Assembly (NCBI GenBank): GCA_965246795.1
Contig: CBDFFN010000008.1
Location: 248,001-312,000, forward strand
DNA: 64,000 nucleotides
Reading direction: 5' to 3'
DNA from: JAJXWB01 sp965246795
Lineage (GTDB): Bacteria; Pseudomonadota; Alphaproteobacteria; Rhizobiales; Beijerinckiaceae
The notes beneath the pieces are model-generated. The model was not told where the DNA came from. It worked only from the letters and a program-made list of their open reading frames with translations, and searched no databases. Position numbers and translations under genes: made by a program. Position 1 is the first letter of the stretch. Every line of letters starts with the position of its first letter. Below, piece after piece: positions 10,301 to 18,100 of this stretch.

Positions 10301-13300
10301 GCTTACGGCGGGGCCGGCGGCTTCGCGGCGATCGGCGCTTCGGTCGCCACGGCGTCGCGAACGAGTGTGGTGATAGCGGAGGTCCTGACAGGCCTCGACC
10401 CGACGATCTCGACAACGTCCAACGTCACGGCGGCTATCGCCGCTAACAACGTGTCCATCGCGGCGGACGACAGCGGCCAGACCTACGCGCTCGCGATTGC
10501 AGGCGGAGCCGGCGCGGTGGCCGGCGTGGGCGCGACGGCACTGGCTGACAACAGCTCGACTGTCACCGCAAGCGTCGCGGGCGCATCCACGATCGTCGCG
10601 CCGAACCTGAATTCTTCTACGGTGCAGACTTATGGCCTTAGCCTAAGTGCCTCGGACACGCCGGACACGAAGGCGTTCTCCTTCGGTGTGGCGATCGGCG
10701 CGGCAGGGCTTGGCGCATCCGTAAGCCAAGCCACCGTCGGTGGCAGCATTACCGCGAATGTCGATGGCACAGCGGTTCTTGCCGGCACGAACGGTCTGAA
10801 AGTCGCCGCGGAAAGCAAGGTCTCCGGCACACCCGCAACCTCGTTCCCCTCCGACGTCGCACTTCCCGGAAACACCAGCGAATTCCGGAGCGGCACGTCG
10901 AACGCTGCGGCGTGGAGCATCGCCGGGTCCGGCGGCTATTTCTACGCCGCCAACGCGACGGATGCGAAAGCGACGAATTCGGAATCGGTTACGGCGCAGA
11001 CCGGCAATAACCTCGTCCTGCCGGGCGGCGCGGTCGTGATCAGCGCGACGAGCAACAATCTGCAATATGCGCAGGGCACCGGCGTCTCCGTCGGCGGTCT
11101 CGCCGTCGGCCTCGTGCTCGTCAACGCGCAATCCTCCGTCAATACGACGGCGCAACTCGGCACCTCGACGACATCGCCGGTGTCGACGTCCAGCAATCCT
11201 CTGATGTCGCTGAAGGTGAGCGCGTCCGGCACGGACATGAACAGCGCCACGTCGCAGGCCGGCGCCGGCGGCGTCTATGCCGGCAACGGCTCGCAGGCGC
11301 AGACGACAGACACGGCGACAACGATCGCGTCGATCGGTGCGAACTCGGCGATCGGCGCTCGCTCGATCTCGATCTCGGCCGACCACACCGACAATTTCTA
11401 CCAGATGGCGGATTCGCTGAACGCCGCTGCGCTCGGCGCAAGCGCTGCGCTTGCCAACCACACTGCCCAGTCGGACGTGCGGGTTACGATCGGCGACAAC
11501 GTCATGCTCGATGCTTCAGCGGCGGGCATGATCGCGTGCATGAACAACGCCTGTGCGCAGGCGATCTCCATTACCGCTTCGAACGCGTTCAACGACAATG
11601 GCTCCGGCACCAGGGCGGCCGCGGGCGGCGGCGTCAACGGCGCTGGCGCGACGAGCATCATCGATCTCGGGACGAGCAACGCCTCGATCAGTATCGGCGC
11701 CGGCGACCACATCACGTCGGGCACCGATGCCGGCATCGCGCCGGGCGGCATCGCTGTCGTCGCGTCCACCACTTATGCGATCACCGACACCGATACGCTC
11801 TACACCGGCGGCTACATCCAGGGCGCCGGCGTCAGCTCGACGATACGCGGCACGCTCAGCAACACGATCACCGTCAATGCCGGGGCGCAGCTTGCGACTA
11901 AGGGGTCGATCGACCTCGCAACCTGGACTCAGGGTTCGGCGTCGGCCAACGGCTATGTCACGACTTTCGGTCTCGCGGCCGTTGGTGTGGCGAACGCCTA
12001 TGTCGACATCACAAACAACCACACGATCAATCTCATCGGCTCGACGAGCTCGACTCCAAGCGCGTGGACGACGCTTGCTGCGTTCTACGACGTCTTCGTG
12101 CAGGCCGGCGATTACGGCGGGCACGGCATCTCGTCGTCATACGACGGCGCGACCGTCGCGTCGGGTTATGTACGCGGCCTGATCGCAATTCCCTCCGTCG
12201 ATGCTTCGACGAATATGGCCGTCAATGCGACGATCAGCCTGCCCGCCAACACCGCGATCTACGCCGGCCAGAACGTCAAGGTCGAGGCGACGCATGGCAC
12301 GCCCACCGTCAACTCCAACGGCACCGGGCACGGGTTCGAGCTCTTCCTGATCCCGGTTACGCGGCACAGTTCGAACCAGACCGCTCCGACGACCAGCGAT
12401 GTTACGATCGGCGGCAAGATCGTCGCCGGTCAGTACAGCACGCTGACTTTGACCGTGAATGCCGACGGCACCGTCACCGAAAACGCCGGCGGTGCTCCGG
12501 TCGGTTACAGTTATCTCTCGAACGCGACGGCCTCCTGCGCCAACGCGTTGTCGTCGACTTGCCTGTTTACGGCGGATGAGTACACGACGCTCCTCAACAG
12601 CGGCAATATCGCGTCCGGCGCCATCAATGCCATCCGCTTCGGCGGGCTTTTCGCCTCGGCCGGCAATGTCACCATCAAGGCCGACACCATCCACGGTCAT
12701 GGGGCGGTGTCGGCGTTCGGAAGTCCCTCGATCACCGTTACGAACCCCAACAATATCGCGCTGGTGTTCTACGGCGGCGCCTACATTCCAGACATCACCG
12801 GTGCCGGACAAATCGTCTACACTGGCGGCGCGAACAAGGATGCGGCGAACGCGGCCGGAATCACAAACTTCGACGCCGGCTCGAATGCGTCGGCGCCGAT
12901 CACCATCTCGCAAACTTATGCGGGCGGAGATCGCGGAACCGGCCCGGCAATCATCATCGACGCACCGATCACAAGTCTCGGTGGCTCGATTGCGATCAAA
13001 AACGCGAATGGTTCACTCATCTATCAGACTGTCTACGCGCTGGACGCCAACGGAAATGCACTCGATGGCTCGAACGGGCAGGCGGCACGGGTCGTCAGCA
13101 TCGGAGGCACGCAAGCGCCGGTGCAGAATATCGATGTTCCGCACGGCGCGCTGATCATCCATGCCAACACGCCGGATGGTCTCTATGTAGCCGGCGCTTC
13201 ACCGGCAACCGAGTATCTCGGGACCGCATACACACCCGGCGTTGCGAAGGATGGCATCCATGCAGCCGTCATCAATCCAGCCGATGCCATCCAGTATGTC

Positions 13301-15112
13301 GCGGCGTCGATCTACCACAACAACCTGCAGGCCTCACTTGGTCTCGTAGGACCAAACAGCGGTGATCCCGGCAATGTCGGGATCAACGGCGTGCTCTACG
13401 GATCGCAGGGCCCGAATACGAACACCCAATACAGCCTCGTGTTGCTCGATGGCTGTCAGTTCATCAACATCGGATGCACGACCGGATCCAGTTACTACAC
13501 GACCTCGGACGGTCGACCGCACGTCCGCTATACCGATCCCTCGCTCACCTACAGCGTGAGCACGAATGCGATCAACACGGCCGGAAGTCTGCAAAGCAAG
13601 CAAATCTACGGCAATCTCATCGAGGTTCATGCCGCGACGATCGACGTCAATGGTGCGATCTATGCCGGGCCGGCGACAAACTACAACGTGTCCATTTCCG
13701 ATGGCGCTGGTATCCGCGCCGGCGGTAGCCGCGACATCACGAACAAGCTCTCGTTCGGAAGCAATTCCGCATCCGATGTCACCGCGACATACGATGCGAG
13801 CTCGAACCAGATCACGCTCAGCAAGATCGACGCTTATTCGACCGGCGCGAAAATCTTGCTCGACGGCAACATCATCAGCACGAATACACTCGGCAATATC
13901 CACATCAACAGCGGTTTCGGCCAGGTTGCGATCAACAACACGACCGGCATTCCGCTTGTCATTCAGGATGTGAACACAGGGTCGGCGGCGACAGCGGCGG
14001 CGGCGACCAGCACCGTAACGATCCTCGACCGCATGAAGACCTCGCGGACGGAGCTGAACGGCTACGACACGACCACATACATCTACAATCCTGGCGCCGG
14101 CCTGAAGCAATATCTGACGCGCAACGGCGCTGCACCTGTCGACGCGAGCGGCGCGCTTATCAATAATGCCGTGTTGGGACTTCGTACGCCAACGGGGCGA
14201 CCGTCGCGAGCTATTCGCCTTATGCAGGCGTCGCTTATCAATATGTGCAGGAGGCGACACTCGTTCGTTACTTCACTGCAACTGGCGCGGGCGCCTGGCA
14301 GTTCTCTTCCGGAAGCAGCAGCGATCCGTACTACTATGTTTCGCCGTCGACGGCGGCGGCCTCGGGCGGCTACGTGTCGACGACCGGGCGCTCGACGACA
14401 CCGATCGGCACGGTCATCTACGGCAGCACGAGCGCGCCTGGCCTCCAGCAGACGTATTTCGGCAGCCTCATCCGGTATGACGATGGCTACGGCGCTTACC
14501 GACCTGGCAACATGTTCGGCCTTGGGTCTAGCAAGTCGGTCGGGCCCTACCAGGTTGGCTACCAGGGCTATCAGTACATCACCGGCAACGTCGGCGATCG
14601 CAGCGGTAACAAGAGTTACGCGATATTCTATCCGGACCAGGCGTTCGTGCGCGTCACGAGCACGGTTCGCGCCGACAATCCGTTCTCGATCAACTTCACC
14701 GGCAATCTCACCGGCTTCGTCAACGTCACGTCGAACGCCGCCGTTACGATCGCCGGTGCGATCAAGAATCCGAACGGCAGTCTGTCGATCGACTCGACCA
14801 CTGGCGGCGGCGGCGCATCGATCACGCAAGGCGCCGGGCTCAGCCTGTCGGGCACGAGCGTTTCGCTGTCGGCAGGTGGCGCCGTTGGCACGTCTACGAC
14901 GCCGATCGCCGCGACGATCACGAGCGGCCTTAGCACAAACGTCGGCAGCCTTGCTGCTTACGCCGGCAACGGCGGCGTCTACGTCAATCTCGCATCAGGC
15001 GCGAACGGATTCAGCGCCGTCGCGGCGGGTGGCGACGTCGTCGTCAACGCGACGGGTTCGCTGCTGCGCGGCAATTCGGGCCTCATCGCCATCGGCAACA
15101 ACGTCACGCTGA
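7316..15112 (+). CDS. TpsA segment 3: main beta-helix repeat region
   Basis: This is the longest open portion of the adhesin. Coding sense begins before 7316, with NPVTGG upstream of the GTG, and ends at about 14178 (LINNAVLG). The following 930 bases of open frame are Arg/Ser/Ala-rich and out of sense, because the real frame continues as SYANGATVASYSPY. The region has about twenty loosely repeated modules of roughly 100 residues, each with a Gly/Ala core such as GAGGFVGVGAAVAV followed by a short variable beta stretch. A proline-rich insert (PPPVPSPPPSNG) lies near 8190-8220. No enzymatic domain is visible. Its role is probably an extended fibre; the ligand is unknown. Confidence 0.7.
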   Translation: MTGDVTVSSSGSIDGTLHTIIADAATSSNGGATPTSDSGLDFSGNGLNPSASSGAAIIAVAGNVGFGKSNVGLSLVVNHIAQSNVAMIDGVTLTSGGTVAVSALNGADIIGVAFGVSVSTGGVAGVGSVAYNSIADSVIAQIGHDTFMAGDSAGNFAASIRAAAVTVTATDSATIRGAAGAIAINLGGGNAVGVSAVIDQISNYISAEIAGAQIRADQTVAGLSNSVTVAGSSTADITSVAIGAAATRGNRPPGVPSSQDNFRTLVGNLRPASPTSLAARGGSAAFFNFGPPPVPSPPPSNGISGAGSIVVSTEATTVNSYIGKGALSVGSDVDANGNVVVTAANRDKIAAYAGALSVSAGAGSGIGISFVLNTISGNTLAYVSNSSVDAQGVGTGAVVDNGLLTTDIDPKASRTPASNPSFSDGTNTVSGIAIVATEQQIVDTVAVVASISTSDNAIAANAITNTMSGNTKAYADASTLNTHLQTGATSDVQITAASRVFANNLDIGVALSGGTAAGTIVLLLNKMDGQTSAYANNTSIGTAVGPAGNIAIRADAWEGTVGEAVGLAVSGGLGVSGSALVNIFGANTSAYLTGGATNAGSLDVEATTKNGYFAAVGNAAVGSTAGVGASVIVGLVNNTTQAYVGSPTTSSATSVTLGGPLTVAAKTITNTQSYEIGAGIGGTAGISATVTFSQITNQTLAQIANATVLVPSTVDPASGTITVSSTETTSLNSLVGGLAGGGSAGVGASANIMILKSSNAARILGSTVTTPGEVDVLATSTRDIGMITTTAGLGGAAGIAGNVGVIIVGDSASSDQSSSLGDNVTSASMATGQSLSGALGAGIDGISATVEGGTVTANTVKIHAAGYVATSNVSGSLAVGGLAGFGAAVAYTTVQQAVTAKATGGALHVSTLDVNATAGDDPAGGVAVGTMALAGAGGFVGVGAAVAVSQDKNKITALVGSTVNGGTTTAGSTPVTLTSGSVTISANDASSVRSDAYGGAGGFAAIGASVATASRTSVVIAEVLTGLDPTISTTSNVTAAIAANNVSIAADDSGQTYALAIAGGAGAVAGVGATALADNSSTVTASVAGASTIVAPNLNSSTVQTYGLSLSASDTPDTKAFSFGVAIGAAGLGASVSQATVGGSITANVDGTAVLAGTNGLKVAAESKVSGTPATSFPSDVALPGNTSEFRSGTSNAAAWSIAGSGGYFYAANATDAKATNSESVTAQTGNNLVLPGGAVVISATSNNLQYAQGTGVSVGGLAVGLVLVNAQSSVNTTAQLGTSTTSPVSTSSNPLMSLKVSASGTDMNSATSQAGAGGVYAGNGSQAQTTDTATTIASIGANSAIGARSISISADHTDNFYQMADSLNAAALGASAALANHTAQSDVRVTIGDNVMLDASAAGMIACMNNACAQAISITASNAFNDNGSGTRAAAGGGVNGAGATSIIDLGTSNASISIGAGDHITSGTDAGIAPGGIAVVASTTYAITDTDTLYTGGYIQGAGVSSTIRGTLSNTITVNAGAQLATKGSIDLATWTQGSASANGYVTTFGLAAVGVANAYVDITNNHTINLIGSTSSTPSAWTTLAAFYDVFVQAGDYGGHGISSSYDGATVASGYVRGLIAIPSVDASTNMAVNATISLPANTAIYAGQNVKVEATHGTPTVNSNGTGHGFELFLIPVTRHSSNQTAPTTSDVTIGGKIVAGQYSTLTLTVNADGTVTENAGGAPVGYSYLSNATASCANALSSTCLFTADEYTTLLNSGNIASGAINAIRFGGLFASAGNVTIKADTIHGHGAVSAFGSPSITVTNPNNIALVFYGGAYIPDITGAGQIVYTGGANKDAANAAGITNFDAGSNASAPITISQTYAGGDRGTGPAIIIDAPITSLGGSIAIKNANGSLIYQTVYALDANGNALDGSNGQAARVVSIGGTQAPVQNIDVPHGALIIHANTPDGLYVAGASPATEYLGTAYTPGVAKDGIHAAVINPADAIQYVAASIYHNNLQASLGLVGPNSGDPGNVGINGVLYGSQGPNTNTQYSLVLLDGCQFINIGCTTGSSYYTTSDGRPHVRYTDPSLTYSVSTNAINTAGSLQSKQIYGNLIEVHAATIDVNGAIYAGPATNYNVSISDGAGIRAGGSRDITNKLSFGSNSASDVTATYDASSNQITLSKIDAYSTGAKILLDGNIISTNTLGNIHINSGFGQVAINNTTGIPLVIQDVNTGSAATAAAATSTVTILDRMKTSRTELNGYDTTTYIYNPGAGLKQYLTRNGAAPVDASGALINNAVLGLRTPTGRPSRAIRLMQASLINMCRRRHSFVTSLQLARAPGSSLPEAAAIRTTMFRRRRRRPRAATCRRPGARRHRSARSSTAARARLASSRRISAASSGMTMATALTDLATCSALGLASRSGPTRLATRAISTSPATSAIAAVTRVTRYSIRTRRSCASRARFAPTIRSRSTSPAISPASSTSRRTPPLRSPVRSRIRTAVCRSTRPLAAAAHRSRKAPGSACRARAFRCRQVAPLARLRRRSPRRSRAALAQTSAALLLTPATAASTSISHQARTDSAPSRRVATSSSTRRVRCCAAIRASSPSATTSR

Positions 15113-18100
15113 AGAGTACGCAAGGCGCGATTGGCGCACTCACCGATCCGCTGGAGGTTCGCACCGCTACGAATGGCGTGGTGAACGTTTCCGCCTACAA
15201 CGACATCGGACTGACGAAACCGTCCGGCGACATGCTGATCGGCCAGATCGCTTCCACGGCTGGCAGCGTCGCGATCACCGTTCAGAACGGCAATATCTAC
15301 GACTCGCTGTCGCAGACCTCGGCCTCGTCGCTCTCGACCTCTCAGGTCAACGCGATCGCGGCGGCGCTGAATCTGAATGGCGCCACCGACGCCGAAGCCG
15401 GCGCTGCAGCGGTCACGAGTTTCGAGAAGTCCGTCAATTCGAGCCTTGCCGGCTATGGCGTCTTCCTCGCGAAGGGCACCATCGTTGCGGCGAATTCCAT
15501 CACGCTCGATTCGACGACGCTCGGCCTCTACAGCCCGCTCGCCAATTCGGCCGCGATCCAGTCGCAGCGCGCCAACCAGACCGGCGGTTCGAGCTACGCC
15601 TCGCTGACGAATGCGCAGGTGCAGGCGAATGCCAACGCCCTCGCGACGACGAACGGTGTGTTCCAGATCACCATCACATCGAGCAATCGCTCGAATTATC
15701 AGGCACAGGCGGCGCAGGCCCTCGGCATTGCCGACGCATCGACAGTCACCGATACGCAAATTCAAGGTTGGGCCAACGCGCAGTACCAGACCTATGCCGC
15801 GACCTTCACGCAGGCTTACGGCTCCGGGTGGGCGGCCCGTGTGACGACCGATAGCGTAAGACTCGCGACGGTGAACACCGATCTGCCAGGCTACAAAAAT
15901 CTGATCGCCGCGGGCGCGGTCACGAACGGCGTCTTCACGCTGGCAAGCGGATCGGTCGAGACCTATCGCAACCAGACAGCGCTCGCGTTGAACATCGACG
16001 ACGCATCGAAGGTCACGACGGCGCAGATTCAGACGTTCGCGGGCGGTCTTTACCAGACCTACGCGTCCGATCTCTCAGGCGCGTTCGGCAGCAGCTGGCA
16101 GACGGTTGCGCAGTCGACCTCGACATACGCGCCGTTCTCCGTCACGGCGGGCAGTGCGCTCGCAACCTCGCTGACGTCGTCGTCGAGATGGACCGCACAG
16201 CAACTCGTGCAGGCAATCGACTCGTCGGCCCTGCAGCCGGCATCCAGCGTCGTCGGCAACGACGCACGCGCCGACATTATTGGTCAGAACGTTAGCCTGA
16301 CGGTGCAGGGTGGCTCGATCGGCACCTACAATCCGGCCGGCCTGCGGCTATCCTTTCAGCACTTGACCAACGAGACGCTGTCGACCTCAGAACTAGCCGC
16401 ACTCGCGACGGCGACAGCGCCGGGTTCGGTTACGCTGATCGGCACCAGCCCGACAGGGAGCGCATTGCCGGCCGGTACCGGGCTCGCGACGCTTGCGCCG
16501 GGCTCGACCGTCAGCGCAATCCAGATCGCACAGACGAAGCCGGTATTCGTCAACGCGACCGGCGCGTTGACCGTGAACGCCAGTTCGACCGTCTATCTGC
16601 AGGGCACGTCAGGCTCGTCCTTCAACGTCAACCGCGTGCAGGCCGGCGGCGATGTGAGCATCGCAGCCCCGGCAAGCATCACGACGGCAACGCTCGCCGG
16701 CATTCCGCTTTCTGCGACGCAATTCATCACGCCGGGCAATCTCAGCCTCGTGGCGGGAACGGGCGGCATCGGCTCCAGCACGACACCGATTGTGACGCAG
16801 ATCGGCGGCGCTTACGTCAATATTTCAGCGCCGGCCGACGTCTACCTTCGTTCGGTCGGCGCGGATATGCGCCTTGACCGCGTCTTCGCTGGCGGTACGG
16901 CGTCGCTAGGCACCGCGACGGGTTATTCGATCGTCTCGGCGCTCGCCGGCGTCAACGTGCAGGGCGGCGACATCGTGCTGTCGTCGGGCAACGCAATCGG
17001 GACCGGCACGACACCGCTCGCCGTTCGCACGACCGGCACGCTGTCCGGCAGCGCGGTCGGTGCAGCGAACATCTACGGCTCGCCGATCGGCGGCGGCCAG
17101 AACAACGATCTGACGGTAACGAGCTTTACGGCCGGCGGCGCACTCAAGATCGGCGCGCAGGGCACGTTTACGCTGAACAATACGCTTTCGTCAGTGAGCG
17201 ACGGGGTGAGTGTCACCGCCGGATCGTTCATCATGGCAGCGACGAGCACGATCTCCGTCGGCGGTGTCGTGAGCATCAACACGCTCTACGATGCGACGCT
17301 GGCCTCGCTGTCCAGCACCGCCGTATCGGTCGGTGGTGCGGCAACCGTTTCGGTCAACGCTGGCGGCGCAATCCTGCTGGCGAGCGGCGGCCCGACGACC
17401 ACGATTACAACGGGCGCGAATGGCGTAACATCGCTTGTCGCAACCAACGATATCGGTGCGGCTACAGCGCCAATCGCCATCGACACGCCGACGTTGTTTG
17501 CAAATTCCACAAGCGGCAGCGTCTACGTCGCGGGCCGTTCGCCGCTGCATGTGACTTCGATCAATGCCGGTGCGGGGCGTCTGTTGCTGACTGGCACAGG
17601 GGCGCTGACGGTCGATCTGGCGAGTTCATTCGGACGTCTCGACATCACGTCCGCCGGCGGGGCAGTCGCCCTCGGGACGGCAAACTCCGGTGGCGCGCAG
17701 ACTGTCGAAGCGAAGAACGCGCTGACCTACAACACGCTGAAGACGACAGCTGGCGATATCAAGCTAACGTCGGACACTGCGTCGGTGAAGGGTGTCACGG
17801 TTGGGGGTGTTGCCGATACGCTTGAAGCCAAGAACGCCTTCGACATTGCGGCAGCGACCGACGTGTCGGCAACGTCGCTGAAGTCCGACACTACGTCTGG
17901 CAGCATTCGCTCGACCGGCGGTTCGGTGACGGTGGCCACGACCAACACGACGACTTCGCTCAACGTGAACGCGACGGGCGCCGTCGGCCTCACGACCGTG
18001 ACGACCGGCACGACCTTCGATGCGACATCGTCCGGCAGCACCGTTGCCCTCGGCACCGCAAACTCCGGTGGCGCGCAGACGGTCGAGGCAAAAAACGCGC

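Noticed and set aside
13334..14260. 308-codon minus-strand frame inside the adhesin, with similar frames at 6206-7162 and 14083-14829
   Set aside because: Antisense frames are common in this Ala/Thr/Gly-rich gene and carry no protein signature.
14180..15112. C-terminal 930 bp of the open frame starting at 7316
   Set aside because: After the shift at 14176-14178 this frame is Arg/Ser-rich and overlaps the true adhesin frame that continues to 20934.
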